Shown: piece after piece, positions 1 to 13,333 of the stretch | Position numbering within the stretch: the first letter of the stretch is position 1 | How the letters are laid out: every line of letters starts with the position of its first letter | Assembly (NCBI RefSeq): GCF_964199755.1 | Contig: NC_133930.1 | Coordinates: forward strand, 28,793,571 to 28,857,570 | DNA from: Larus michahellis | Taxonomy: Eukaryota; Chordata; Aves; Charadriiformes; Laridae | Length of the DNA stretch: 64,000 bases | Direction of reading: 5' to 3' | Notes under the pieces: generated by a model | The model's database searches: none | Seen by the model: the letters and a program-made list of their open reading frames with translations, nothing else | What the model was told of the DNA's origin: nothing | Position numbers and translations under genes: made by a program

Positions 1-2592
1 AGTGTGTCTTGATAAGAATTAAGGGGAAAGCCAACAAGGCAGACATCGTGATGGGAGTTTGTTATAGACCCCCTAATCAGGAGGTAGAATCTGATGAAGT
101 ATTCTATAAGCAGCTGGCGGAGGTCTCACGATCATTTGCGCTTGTTCTTGTGGGGGACTTCAACTTCCCAGATGTCTGCTGGAAATATAACACAGCAGAG
201 AGGGAACAGTCCTGGAGGTTCCTGGACCGTGTGGAAGACAACTTCCCAACACAGCTGGTGAAGGAACCAACTAGGGGAAGTGACCTACTGGACCTACTGT
301 TTGTTAACAGGGAAGGTCTTGTGGGGGATGTAAAGGTTGGAGGTCGTCTTGGGCACAGTGACCATGAAATGGTAGAATTTTCAATTCTTGGTGAGGCAAG
401 GCGGGGAGCCAGCAGAACTGCCACCTTGGATTTCCAAAGGGCAGACTTTAGCCTGTTTAGGAGCATGGTCAAGAGTGTCCCTTGGGAGGTAGTGTTGAAG
501 AGCAAAGGTGCCCAGGAAGGCTGGTCATACTTCAAGCAAGTGCTCTTAGAAGCACAGGAGAAGGCCATCCCCATGTCTCGAAAAACGAGCCGATGGGGAA
601 GAAGACCAGCCTGGCTAAATAGAGAGCTTTGGCTGGATCTCGGGAAAAAAAGGAAAGCTTACATTCTCTGGAAAAAGGGATTGGCAACTTATGAGGATTA
701 TCAAGATATAACAAAGCTATGTAGGGGGAAAATTAGAAGGGCCAAAGCTCAATCAGAACTCAGCTTGGCCACTGCAGTTAAAGACAATAAGAAGAGATTC
801 TTTCAGTATATCAATAGAAAAAGGAAGACTAGGGAAAATGTAGGCCCACTGATGAATGAAACGGGTGCCCTAGTGGTGGAAGACACAGAGAAGGCAGAGC
901 TACTGAATGCCTTCTTTTCTTCGGTCTTCACTGCTAAAGCTGCCTCTCACGAATCCCATACCCTGGAGGCAAGGGGGAAGGTCTGGAGAGAGGAAGATTT
1001 TCCTTCAGTTGAGGAGGACCAGGTCAGAGACCACTTGGCCAATCTGGACGTTCATAAGTCCATGGGCCCTGACGGGATGCACCCACGAGTGCTGAGAGAG
1101 CTGGCAGATGTTATTGCTAGACCACTCTCCATCGTCTTTGAAAGGTCATGGGGAACAGGAGAGGTGCCTGAGGACTGGAGGAAGACTGACATCACTCCAA
1201 TCTTTAAAAAAGGCAAGAAGGAGGACCTAGGGAACTACAGGCCGGTTAGTCTCACCTCTGTCCCTGGGAAGGTAATGGAGCCACTCATTCTGGATGTCAT
1301 CTCCAAACACGTTGAGGAACAGGAAGTCATTGGAAGTGGTCAACATGGATTTACCAAGGGTAAATCATGCTTGACCAATCTGATAGCTTTCTGTGATGTT
1401 ATAACCGGTTGGCTGGATGAGGGGAGAGCCGTAGATGTCATCTACCTTGACTTTAGCAAGGCTTTTGACACTGTCTCCCATAACATCCTCATTAGGAAGC
1501 TGAGGAAGTATGGGCTAGACGAGGTGATGGTGAGGTGGATCGAGAGCTGGCTGAGTGACCGAACTCAGAGGGTTGTGATCAGCGGCATAGAGTCTAGTTG
1601 GAGGCCTGTAACCAGTGGTGTCCCCCAGGGGTCAATACTCGGTCCAATTTTGTTCAATATATTCATTAATGACCTGGATGATGGGACAGAGTGTATCCTC
1701 AGCAAGTTCGCTGATGATACCAAACTGGGAGGGGTGGCTGACACTCCGGAGGGCCGTGCTGCCATCCAGCGTGACCTGGCCAGGCTTGAGAGCTGGGCAG
1801 AGAAGAACCTAATGAGGTTCAACAAAAGCAAGTGCAAGATCCTCCACCTGGGGAGGAAGAATGCTAAGCACCAGTATAGGTTAGGGGTGGACCTGCTGGG
1901 AAGTAGTTCTGAGGAGAAGGATCTGGGGGTCCTGGTAGACAGTAAATTATCCATGAGCCAACAACATGCTCTTGTTGCCAAAAAGGCCAATGGAATCCTG
2001 GGCTGCACAGGGAAGCGTGGGGCCAGTAGGTCGAAGGAGGTCATTCTCCCCCTCTACTCTACACTGGTGAGGCCACAACTGGAATACTGCATCCAGTTTT
2101 GGGCTCCCCAGTTCAAGAGGGACAGGGAACTGCTGGAGTGGGTCCAGTGTAGGGCAACAAAGATGATTGAGGGACTGGAGCATCTCCCTTATGAGGAAAG
2201 GCTGAGAGAGCTGTGACTCTTTAGCCTGGAGAAGAGAAGGCTGAGGGGAGACCTTGTTAAGGCATATAAGTATCTAAAGGGAGGGTTGAAGGAGGATGGT
2301 GCCAGACTCTTTTCATTGGTTCCCAGTGACAGGATGAGGGGCAACGGGCACAAGTTAGAGCATAGGAAGTTCCGATCAAATACACAGAAAAACTTCTTTA
2401 CAGTGAGGGTGACAGAGCACTGGAACAGGCTGCCCAGGGAGGTTGTGGAGTTGCCTTCTCTGGAGACTTTCAAGACTCGCCTGGATGCAGTCCTGAGTAA
2501 TGTGCTCTAGGCAATCCTGCTTTAGCAGGGGAGTTGGACTAGATGATCTCTAGAGGTCCCTTCCAACTCTGAAGTTTCTGTGATTCTGTGAA
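1..2592 (+). mobile_element. CR1 non-LTR retrotransposon, long copy cut by the window edge
   Basis: This is a CR1 LINE running from the window edge to a 3' UTR that ends near 2592 in the CR1-type tail TTCTGTGATTCTGTG. It contains the second half of the apurinic-type endonuclease, the whole reverse transcriptase and the C-terminal domain of ORF2, then about 80 bases of 3' UTR. CR1 copies are usually truncated to a few hundred bases at the 5' end, so this is an unusually long copy. Its reading frame is almost clean, which suggests a fairly young insertion. It meets another CR1 copy in the opposite orientation about 105 bases downstream. Confidence 0.97.
3..2510 (+). pseudogene. CR1 ORF2 (endonuclease-reverse transcriptase), 5' partial, one nonsense codon
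   Basis: ORF2 of CR1 encodes the endonuclease that nicks the target and the reverse transcriptase that copies the element RNA at the nick. The frame is already open at the window edge, and the first codons (from TTG at 9) are not a true start. Endonuclease hallmarks are GDFN (153-164) and the catalytic SDH triplet (357-365). Reverse transcriptase hallmarks are YLDFSKAFD (1443-1469), [11 protein letters not shown] (about 1615-1647) and the catalytic FADD (1707-1718). The frame runs to TGA at 2214-2216, where related copies have a glycine codon (GGA), so one G-to-T change explains the stop. The same frame then stays open to TAG at 2508-2510 and encodes the usual C-terminal domain ([11 protein letters not shown]). 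No frameshift was seen. The catalytic residues are upstream of the stop, but the product would lack about the last 98 residues. Confidence 0.95.
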
Positions 2593-2698
2593 GGCCAAAG
2601 GGAAACCAGAGCGAGATTTTCTGCTTATTCCTCCACATGGTTATATGAAGAATGGTGTACTTTAAATTGTGAGACCACTTCCTAAGAAACTCATTGGA
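2593..2698. other. Short spacer between two tail-to-tail CR1 copies
   Basis: About 105 bases of unique-looking sequence separate the 3' ends of the two CR1 copies. I see no gene, repeat or target-site duplication in it. Confidence 0.5.
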
Positions 2699-3636
2699 AA
2701 CAGAATGATCTTGGTTGAAAGAGACCTTTAAGATCATCAAGTCCAACCATTGACAAAGCACTGCCAAGTTACCACTAAACCATGTCCCTCAGCACCACAT
2801 CTACACATCTTTTAAATACCACCAGGGATGGTGATTCAACCACTTCCCTGGGCAGCCTGTTCCAATGCTTGACAACCCTTTTGGTGAAGAGATTTTTCCT
2901 AACATCCAATTTAAACCTCCCCTGATGCAACTTGAGGCTGTTTCCTCTTATCCTAACACTTGTTACTTGGGAAAAGTAACTACAGCCTCCTTTCACGTAG
3001 TTGTAGAGAGCAACAAGGTCTCCCCTCAGCCTCCTTTTCTCCAGGCTAAACAACCCCACTTCCCTCATCCGCTCCTCATAAGACTTGTGCTCTAGAGCCC
3101 TCACCAGCTTTGTTGCACTTCTCTGGACACACTCCAGCACCTCAATGGCTTTCTTGTAGTGAGGGGCCCAAAACTGAACACCATGTTCAAGGTGGGGCCT
3201 CACCAGGGCTGAGTACAAAGGGACGATCACTTCCCTAGTCCTGCTGGCCACATTATTTCTGACACATGCCTTGTGTCAGAAGCTGTTGGCCTTCTTGGCC
3301 ACCTGGGCACACTGTTGGATCATATTCAGCTGGCAGTTGACCAGCATCCCTACGTCATTTTCCACCGAGCAGCTTTCCAGCCACTCTTCCCCAAGCTTGT
3401 AGTGCTGCATGGAGTTGTTGTGACCCAAGTGCAGGACCCGGCACTTGGCCCTGTTGAACCTCGTACCATTGGCCTCGGCCCATTGATCCAGCCTGTCCAG
3501 ATCCCTCTGCAGAGGGATCCTACCCTCAAGCAGATCAACAGTCCCACCCAACTTGGTGTCATCTACAAACTTAGTGAGAGTGCACTTGATCCCCTCATCT
3601 GGATCATTGATAAAGATACTAAAGAGAACAAGCCCA
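2699..3636 (-). mobile_element. CR1 fragment, reverse orientation, 5'-truncated
   Basis: Read on the minus strand, this copy starts near 3636 just upstream of the FADD region of the reverse transcriptase and runs to the 3' end near 2699. The protein-like frames are 3551-3276 ([20 protein letters not shown]) and 3251-2775 ([20 protein letters not shown] through [14 protein letters not shown]). They are separated by a frameshift and a stop near 3260-3275. The 3' UTR (GATGTGGTGCTGAGGGACATGG) is the same type as in the copy at 45.28-46.59 kb and differs from the copy at 1-2592, so two subfamilies lie next to each other. It is a dead fragment. Confidence 0.95.
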
Positions 3637-6600
3637 TTACGAAGCTTAAGTCTAAAAAGGAGAATATTTTAATTATAGTGACCTTCTTTGGAACAGCTTT
3701 GAAAATTACTGGAAAAAGGCATTATCCAGGAGCTACGTGTTCCTCCACCATTAAAGGAAAGAGCTCTGCAGGATCCAAAACAATAACTGAATGACACTGC
3801 GAACAAAGATAGAAACTGCAGCTACAGTAAAACATTTCATTTAAACAGCCATGAGTTTTGGCAATCTTATAAGCTTTCTTTATTCAGTGCACACACCAGC
3901 TTCTCATCAAATGGGATAATAAAGAAACTTCTTTTCTGGACAGGTTAATTTACGACTGCCCATTTCAGGATCTTTTCATCTGTGCCTCAAAGCTCCTTCA
4001 ATCATCGCTGAATAATGGATTAGGTGGACATCTCATCCACTATGACAATTCCCAAGCTCCTATTCCTACCAAGTATTTTAAAAACAAATGCAAACACAAC
4101 TCAGATTCTGGTTAAAGAAAATTATTTTTTAAAAAATGTATTTAACCTTTTCATATTCATAACTCTATACTCATCCAAGAAATTCTCCTTCCTTTGTCCT
4201 GAAAGGTTGTCCATCCCAGCATATAATCCCTAACAAGGAGATTATTTTCAAGATATTAGTCAACACTGAAACCTCCATTTCAACTGAAGCTACTCTAATA
4301 GCTTAACTAGGTAATCATATGGTAACTCATGTTATTATCAATGGAGTTTTTACAAGATGCTTGCCGTGGCCATGCGAATGACAAGGGAGTGTGTGAGAGC
4401 ATTCCTTGTGCTTCAGTCTTCAGTTCTGCAGGAATCTGAAAAATGTGCAATAAAAAAAAAATCACACTTTCTTTGATACTTGAGAAATTAACACTGAACC
4501 CATGAAATTCTACTGGCAAAAAAGGATAATGATCAGATTAGTTTGCCCGGAACAGAATGCCTGTATTAATGTATCCGATCACACAGCAAAGCTCAAGCTG
4601 TATATATAGTCCTCTGTATAAAGCCCCTGTATAAAGCACCATTCCCAGTGCTTCATTCAATACTTCTACCATATAAAGCCTTAATTAGTGTTCTGCATAT
4701 GTCAAATATTTAGAAGACCTTTTAACTTTTGCAGAATGCTATTTCTGTACAGGCATAATTATCACAGAAAATATTGCGTACTTATTTTACTAAATGCTTA
4801 GCATAGCTGGTTTTAAATTTCACCAAGTAAAATGCCCCAAAAGTCTATTTGAAGAAATGAGTATTACTTTTAAAATGTAAAACTTCTCTCAGTTCTTATT
4901 CTTCTTGGCCTGAAGTATTTATAGATTAGTTTTGAAAAAAAATGAACCTTTATTTTCAGTTTCTGTTCTTGAGCTGGTAGTATATGGATTTTACACATTT
5001 CAAGCCATTCAGTTCCTCTTTATTCCTGAAGGCTACACCACAGCCATCATTTTTTCCCCCGTTAGTGCTGTAGTGCAGAAGTTGTGCTGGTTTGGACAAC
5101 AAGCCATGTACAGTTGTGACACCAAGCACTACCCATCTGCAGTGATGGTCCTCCTGGTGCCGGGGTCCACAAGAGCTTTGCCATTATCTGCCTTGGGGAG
5201 GTTCCAACTTCCATCATGCTGTGATAGCAGGGAAAACACAGCAACAGGGGTTGCTGGCGTGAGACCCCCCCAACACCATTAAAGGGTGTTGGAGGAGAGG
5301 GGAGAGACAGGAATTTCCTTGAGAAAATTAATGAAGTACCTGCACTGCATTTTATTATTTGCCACAGACCTGTTGTAACTGTATTTACAACTTGGTCATC
5401 AAGAGTTTAAATCTTTGCTCTGCTTGCATGAGGCTGTGCATTTTGTGTGATGTCCATGAAGGGGAGCCTGAAAGGCAGGTTGTTTTCTACAGCAGCACTG
5501 ATAGCAGTTAAGTTTGGAAACAGGGATATATTTGCCATCATCAACTGACAAAGGGTCAGTTTGAAGTATGCTGGTGGTAAGTCCTAAGCTTCAACTGGCA
5601 AATGCGTTGTCCCTTATCTCAAGTGATTGTTTCCTAATCCTTTAATCTATTTCTCAGGATAAAAAATCATCACTGATATGACATTCATTCCCAGAGTGGA
5701 GCTAACTTGCACTTCTGAAATGAAAACATCATATCTGAGATTTTTGGCTATTAAAACATGGCACCTCTGCTTTTGCACCTGTGATGCTGGTGATGAAAAG
5801 GTATGCGGAGAAGATGACTATTGGGATGGGTCACTAGTGGCAATGTGAGTACCAGGGGCTCGTGGATGCGGGCGCTCAGTTGAAATGACTCAGAGAAAAG
5901 GGTGCCAGGCAGGACTACGAACGCTGCTGCAGCCAGCCGCTTCCAGCAGCTTTTGGGGAGAGACCTTCCCAGAGGTCAGTGCAAACGTTGGCCCAGGTGC
6001 AGCAGCCAGAGAGCAGAGGAGAGACGGAGTCACAGGGGCTCACTGTGACAGCAGGGCACCACTGTCCTGTGACGCTGCTCTCATACTGACGGACTACAAA
6101 GACAAATTGGGGGCAGAAGGGGCTGGCTTCCAGTTTGTGTGGAGGTCTCTGGTGAGGTTCAGCCAAGGACGGTGCTGGGGTCACAAGTAACTGAGGGCAT
6201 ACTTTGTATAGAAATAGCTTAAATCAAAAAAAACCACCCCAATATCTGAAAAGTATTTTCCAAATAGTTCCTGCCTGTCTAAAATAAATCCTTGAAGACT
6301 AACCTATATAAGTCCACCTTTTGGCATCTCGGGTATCTCAGTTACATCCCATACATTTATCTCAAACTAAATACTGCTTGCAGTAAGCTAGTATTAGTCT
6401 GGTATGCTGGATGTAGAAAGCAGACAGAGTGAGAATGACCTAAGGTTAAACATAAGTTCTATTTATATATTTTCAAGTGATCAAGTTAATCTGCATGTAC
6501 ATCTTGAGTGTGACAGTCACTAATAGCCCATAGCAGTTCAACCCCTTTAAAGGAGATAATACGTTTCCTGGAAGGAGCAGAGAAGTGATTCTGCACAGAT

Positions 6601-7059
6601 CTATGAAGATAACAATAACTGCCGTAAGGCTTTACTGTAACTTGTCAAATATAAGGCACCATGCAAATGGAGCAGATCATGAAAGACATTCCAGCCTAGC
6701 TTCTTGCAAAACTTGTGAATGGGTTCTTGCTAAGAAATGTGAAAATGCAGAAGATGGCAAAGGGACTAAAGCAGAAAGAGTGGATTATAATGCTATTCAT
6801 AGTCATTCCCTTGGTGATAAATTAAGTAATTTTTTTTCAAGATTTGCACACAGCTGTATGATACCTTTTGATAATTCAAAAATTTCACATGTTGCCTGCA
6901 ATATAGTACTCCCTCTTTCAGCTGAGGGTAAAACTGGAGACTTCGCTCAGGTGCACATAATTGTCTCTATGGGCACAGTTGTCTGAAAGTCTGGAATTAA
7001 CCAAGTTTTTTCCCCAGCTATTTCTTATAACAGAACCAAAAAATAAATAATACAAAGAT

Positions 7060-7072
7060 GGGGGGGGGGGGG
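7060..7072 (+). repeat. Poly-G tract, 13 bases
   Basis: There is an uninterrupted run of 13 G, the longest homopolymeric G run in the window, in otherwise A/T-rich DNA. Such runs are length-unstable and prone to sequencing error, so the exact count may not be reliable. Confidence 0.9.
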
Positions 7073-10000
7073 TATTGAAACAGGAGAACTCCATTACGAA
7101 TTTTTGAGCTATTATAAGTTACTTCTGAATATCAGACCAGTTAGAAAAATCTGATTTTACATGCACTAACGCACACAAACAATACACTCCTTGAAGAAAA
7201 AGTTGGAGTCCAGAGTTTGCTTCAGCAAACTATACAATTTGTCTATAGTCAAGAAAGTATTTGTCTGGAAACACCTTATAGTCAAGCAGGGAAGTGGAAA
7301 GTGATTTCATTCCATCATACATTTGATCTCAGGCCTGATTGCAGATTATGAAACTGAATTAGCAATTGAAACAGGCTAATCTTGCTCTATTCTCTCCTGT
7401 TTTTTATTGTGCAGAAAATGATGCTGGCAATTCAAGGCCTCAAGCTTGCTGGTAGGCTAGACAGCATTTGTTTATATCAATAATACTGTAGGCTGAGAAA
7501 CACGGTGTTGTTCATGCATGCGACTTTAAGATCTTTGTACCATTTGTAGCCATCCAAGTACCATTTTAAATAATAATCTGAAAATTACAGTGACTGAGCT
7601 TTCATTTTGGACAGATGAAAATACGCTTTGGTAAGATGTACTTTGCAACAGACAGCAAGGAAGAGTTAAGAATTAATCTTAGAATCAATGACATATAAAA
7701 TATATGCATTCATCCCACCACACTCAACATGCTTGACAAACCATCCTCTTCTCTGGTCCTGTATCACCTGCCTTATACAGCACCCAGGGCAGACGTAGTC
7801 TGAATTCAATTGATCCACAGCAGAAACATGAAATCCCCTCTCCAAAGTGAAGAGGTCAGGCCATGATCCCTTTCCTTTTGCCTGAAGCATCAGGTACCCT
7901 TTTTCTGTGGCTGGAGGGCATGGTCTTTCCTCCCCAAGGCAGACTGCAAACCCACAGGCTCCACTAACAACATGCTCCCTCAGCTGTGAATGCTTCCCAT
8001 TTCTCCTCTCCCTTTCACACCCTGCCTGGGGTAGGCCTGGAGTAGCTGGGATACCTGCAAACTGTTGTCTCAGAGCGTCTCCAGGTCCATACAGACCTTT
8101 ACTGCATCAGTTATGCTCAGGTGGTGTGTTCCCTCTTTCATACTAAACCCCATGGAATAAACACCTCACTTTGAAATGGAAGATGCTGCACTAGGTGAAC
8201 AGTGACAGCAGTTGAAGAACTGTGCTGGCCAATGACTGGGTCCTGAGAACTAGAACAGGGAGAAAATGTTTACCTCAAAAAGAGCTCAATAGACTCTAAA
8301 TTACAGCTGTGGATCTGGCTTCTGGGCTTTGGTCAGCCAGCACCTCAATCTTTCTCCCAGATCGGAGAATTAGTAAGATTTTACCTTCTGCAAATGTTAC
8401 TTCTTGAGTGTTTCCACAAATTTTGCTTTAACTGCTATCTTTCCAAATGCAAAACAGCGCACTCATGGTCAAAATCAGGCAGAAGCTCACAAGAGGAGAA
8501 CACTGCACTCCACAACTGCTGTGCAGGACACAAAGTGCTCTGTGCTTTCTGATACAACGCTGCTTGTCGCCAGTAGACACAGTTCATTCATTTGCGAATT
8601 CTGTAGACACATTTTCCTAGGCAAACCTTACTATGACAGGCTTTTTTCCCCACCCTCCATGAGATTGCTTCCAGTGGGCCAGCAGTGATGTTCACTGCCA
8701 CAGCAATCACAGCCACAGTCACTCATCTTTTTCCCACAGTGAATTTTCAAAATATGTCCCTGAAGGGAATGTCTTCAAATAGCTTAGTCAGCATTTAATT
8801 TGGCAACTCACTTTTGGACATGGAGAACTTGAGTCAGCAAGTCTGCAATGACCATGTTCCTACAGACTTCTTCACTTAAATAAAAATCATGGACGTATGA
8901 TGCTTGAGAGAATTACTTAGGCATGATATGAGAACATCTCTCCTCATTTATCAGCAATCAGCTCGGCAAAGACCACAACTGATGTCACTGTTGCCGTACT
9001 TGCTATCTCTGAAGTTAAAGCAGAAATTTAGGCCTTCGTTTTTTACTTTTGATGTAATGGCATTGTAGAAAAGATGTTCCTTCCCTGGCAGAAGCACAGT
9101 ATATCAATAGATCAATTTGTTTTCCTCAGAGGTTTCTGTTGCACCTAATTGAAATTTGAATTTTTACAGATAAAATATCTTTCCGCAGCAAAGGGAGGAG
9201 GGCCTTTGATGCTGGGGGCTTTTCTCCTCTGTTGTTATTCCCTACTACCCAGTAATGCAAAGCTCACCACAGACAAATCCAAACACTGCAGCCAAGCACA
9301 AGCTGTTCTTTTGTGGCTGCTGTGCCCCTTGTATTTTGACCTGCGCTACCGCCCGGCACTGCAGTACATATGCCCACACAACTGCTGCCATCTCCTGAGT
9401 CACCGGGAAATTAAAAACAAAGCTGTGACTCAGCAAAATGCCAACCAAACCAGAAAAGAATATAATATGCAACACAAAAGAGTAGACCTCAAGTAACTCA
9501 AAGCCCAAAGGACAATAAACATGGAAGAAAACCGCCACTTTTCTATGGAAGGATATTCCTCATTAAAATGGCATCATCCATCACCAGCTGTTACAGCAGT
9601 TAAAATAAAAACAGCTACAAATACATCAATATCTAAGATGCTAGTGTTTCTTTCTTTCTTCCTACATGCACAACGAGCTTAAAATAGATAACTGTATTAC
9701 TGCTTGATTTTTAAAATGTGTTTTTCCTGCCAGCCCAAGATTTCTCTCTCTAAAAGCTTCTTAATGCTCAGGCTTCATTTGACCCTGGCTTTGGTCAGCC
9801 TGTCAGCTACCCTGTGAAATTCCCGACTTGGAGACTTCATCTCTTTCCTGACTTCATATGGCTTCTGCATAGTGAGAGAGTTTTAGCCTTCATCTTCTCT
9901 GGCCACTGTAGTAAAGTAGGAGAGACCAAGGAGAGAGGGGACTCGTGCAGAGCGTGTGGTTTATCTGTCCTCTCACAGGCTGGTTAAGAAACCTCTGAGC

Positions 10001-11582
10001 CTATAGCGAGCCTTGGAGCAAGTAAAGTGGAAACATTCATGACTGCGTTACTTGGGAAGCTTCATTTCTGAGGACCCTGCAGAAGCCAAAAGGGTTTCCA
10101 GGCACACCGGGAGGGTACCTGGCCAGACCAGCCTGGTATTCCCAGCCATTAGCTTCTTCCCCAGCTTCCTCTTACCACAAGCAGCCCAGACCTCACCCCA
10201 CGCAAAAAAAAACATGCAGACTCACTCCCATGCACTATCTAATTAGTCTCAGTGGAGAGTGAATCTCAAAATGTCAGCTCCTGCGAGCCACGCTGACCTA
10301 TACCAACTGAGGACCTGCCTTTTAAAGGCTCTCAAGGGCACACTAATTGTATCTGAGTGTGACATTCTCCATCACAGCTGCCTGTTCAAGGAGAGCTGTA
10401 GTGTAAGGGGAGAATGGGGAAGTCAGTGCAAGGCTGAAAACATTAAGTGCTTCAATGTCTAAACATTATGTTTTAGGATATTTCTATTTCAGCAGTACCC
10501 AAGTCAGGGTACTACTACTACCCAGGAGCTGGGAGCCCACTGTGAGACACGATTGTTTCCCACCCAGGTACAGACAAGCCTGTAACACTGGGCAAGCAGC
10601 TCTTGCCTTTTTTCGCTGACCTTTGAGCTGTTATTTTTTGCTTAGTGTTTTGAGTAGTGAACTCCAAGATGAGAGAAACGCCCTACTCTATCCAGAAAGA
10701 GCAAAAGAAAGCAAAAGCAAGAGGAAAACCTTTACAGGATTGTTCCTTTATTTTCAGGCACCCGCTTTCAGAATGAGACTCTCATCTCAGACCTCCTCCA
10801 TGCCACGTCTTGGTGACACATAGCCTCTGTTTTGCACTGCAAGTGGCCATAGCCAGATGCCCAAGCCAAAAGCAATTGCTGAAAGCCACAGCTGGCCTCC
10901 AGTCCCTACTACCCTGCTGAGTCTCTTTGGATAACAGCTCTTCAGAGTTTGCCAGTCTGTCGTGCTTTGCCACTGACCATATGCAGAACCACCGCGTCCT
11001 TTTGGATTGTCCTCAGAAGCATTAAAAAAGGACTCTGTTGCTGCCGCCTTTTTATAAAGCATACTCCTTGCCAGGAGCTGGTGCAGGCAATGATACATTT
11101 ACTCTTGCGTCTCGCACATTTCCAGCTGCCGACCAGTGCTAAGGATTTCTCTGTAGCTTCTCCAAAACACAGGCAGCAGGGCGGAGCTCTGCTGTTCCTG
11201 TACCTCTCTCTGTTCATCGTCCACCTTGAGCAATAGGATGGGGACAGGGAAAAGAAACCCACTCCCTCCCCACCTCTGCACTAGGTCCCCGCCTGCCTCA
11301 AGCTCAGTTGGCAATCATCTGCTTCTTGGTGTGGCCACAGCACAACTGTTGTTTTACAACAGGAGAGGGACCTAAATAAAGATCCCAAACCCAGAGATGA
11401 ATCCCCCAGAGACTATGGAGCATGCTGGTCTAGGGGCTTTCTCATCTGACGCCAGCAAGGCTGAAGGTGCTCTGCTGCAAGCTGAAGCTACAAAGGTTGG
11501 CAAGACCCATCCTGCTTCTGAAATCAGAAGTTTCGCCTTCTTGACTGGAGAAGTGAAGGAGATGATGAAATTTTTACAAAAA

Positions 11583-11605
11583 GAGAAAGAGAGAGAGAGA
11601 GAAAG
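11583..11605 (+). repeat. Short GA-rich microsatellite
   Basis: A purine-only run dominated by GA dinucleotides with two GAAA interruptions. It lies in intergenic DNA with no gene nearby. Confidence 0.8.
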
Positions 11606-13333
11606 AACGAACTTCAGTGCCCCAGGCAGCAGAGCTAAAACAGATGGTGAGATCTGCTGGGGGGGAGGTAACCACAGGGATTATAACAGCAAACCATGAG
11701 CCCTGACTACTATCAAATAACTACTGAAGCAGAAGGATCAGTCTAAAATCAAGTAACATACTGAACTAAGGCTGAAGTTTATAAAAGCAATTTTTAACAC
11801 AGGCACAGCAACCATCAGGAAAGAAAAGAGGTGGGTGGGTAGTTTCGATGGGCTACATTTAAAAGGATTTTTGGCGCCAGCTTCCAACAACCAGTTTAAA
11901 AAAAGCCAGAGACCTATTACCTCACCAGCTCGTGGGAAATTAGCCTGGATAATGGCCCTTTATGCTAATACATGCACAAATCCCCTTGAGAAATACAGAA
12001 CACCCACCCAAAACCACCTGGACACCCAGGTGGGGGAGCAGCAGCATCAGATTCTTTCCTCTTTAAGACCCGCAGGCTCAGAGCACTAGAAGTTAAGAAT
12101 TGCCTGGGCCGCATTTAAATAGTCAAAGTGATTTTTATGGGAATCGTGCCCTCTGTTGATGCAGGTGAAACACTTCACTGAGATGCTGCTGCTAGCTGAA
12201 GCGTGGCTGCTTTAGTAAGACATGTTCTTATTTAGGAAAGGGTTGTTTTTGTTTGGATGTTTGGGCTTTAATGTTACACTTCAAGTAAGCCCATAACAAA
12301 CATCACCTGACAAGGACTGGGCAGGAATGCACTAACCTGAGAAAAGGTTTCATGGTCACTATCTATGAATTTCTCCCCCTGTGAATATTGTGTGAGAAAA
12401 GCAGGGCCACGTTTCCACCTCCCTCTCTTCTCCATGCACCTGAGATGAGACAAGCAGTGGCTTGAGCAAGCAGGAGTGGACAAGGCCACACGCTGCCTTG
12501 CGTGCGAGTTGCTCCCCTTGCATGGTTTCAGTATCTGAATTAAAAAATGGAGTCGGAATGAGAAGAATAACAACAAATTAAATTTCTACAATAAATGAAA
12601 ACTTCACAAAGTGTCTGGGTTACCTCATTGTTCCTTCAGACATTTGTCTTTCCCAAATCATGCTAACAAATACTTTACCCTGAAAGAAATCAGAAGAGAC
12701 AACGTAATTGCACTTGTCTTACCAAATGAAATATGCCATATTTGGCATACGGAATATGCCAATATGACAATAAAGAACACCTGTGACTTTCCCCTTAAGT
12801 AGTGTTCTTTAGAAAAGGATCTCTAGGCGAGCGTGTTATCTCCCTGGTGTTTTTCAATCCTCTAACCAGAAGTGCAAGACTCTGGCTTGCCTGATGTCAG
12901 AGGTACCGATAAACCACTGGGGCAGCCCATCCAAAAACTCTTCTTGGCTTTCTGCCCTGTAGCTTTTTCTGTTCAGACCCAGGTGTTGTATTCATTAGGG
13001 AGATTTCTAGTGGTCTTCACTCCAAGCCTTTCGAAAGTCTCACTGCTTCGTGCCAGTCTCCACTTTATTGATTTTTTTTTGATCCTTATATTCTACTTAC
13101 CTTCACACCACCATTTTCTTTTTCCCATTTGTCATGCTGTGAGCCTCCCCTCCCAGCAGTCAACCATAGATGTGTTATTTAATATTCTCCCATAAGGATA
13201 TTTTCTATTTCTACTAAAAAAAAAAATAAATTATTATAAACACTGATTTCAAATCTTGGTGCAGTTCTTGGATTTCAGTTTCAAGCAGATTGGCTGCAGG
13301 GTACGTGCACAGACACACACTTGCACGGATAAA

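Larger units (their letters stand above)
3637..13333. other. Intergenic DNA, no recognisable gene
   Basis: This stretch of almost 10 kb has only short open frames on both strands. The longest, 6585-6986 (133 codons), has no recognisable domain, signal or conserved motif and looks like chance. It contains simple-sequence tracts, listed separately, but no repeat family that I can name with confidence. Confidence 0.5.

Noticed and set aside
104-2183. Open frames antisense to or out of phase with the CR1 ORF2
   Set aside because: They are shadows of the real ORF2 frame; the same happens at the other CR1 copies.
6585-6986. 133-codon open frame, plus strand
   Set aside because: No domain, signal peptide, splice context or family resemblance; typical length for a chance frame in a 64 kb vertebrate window.
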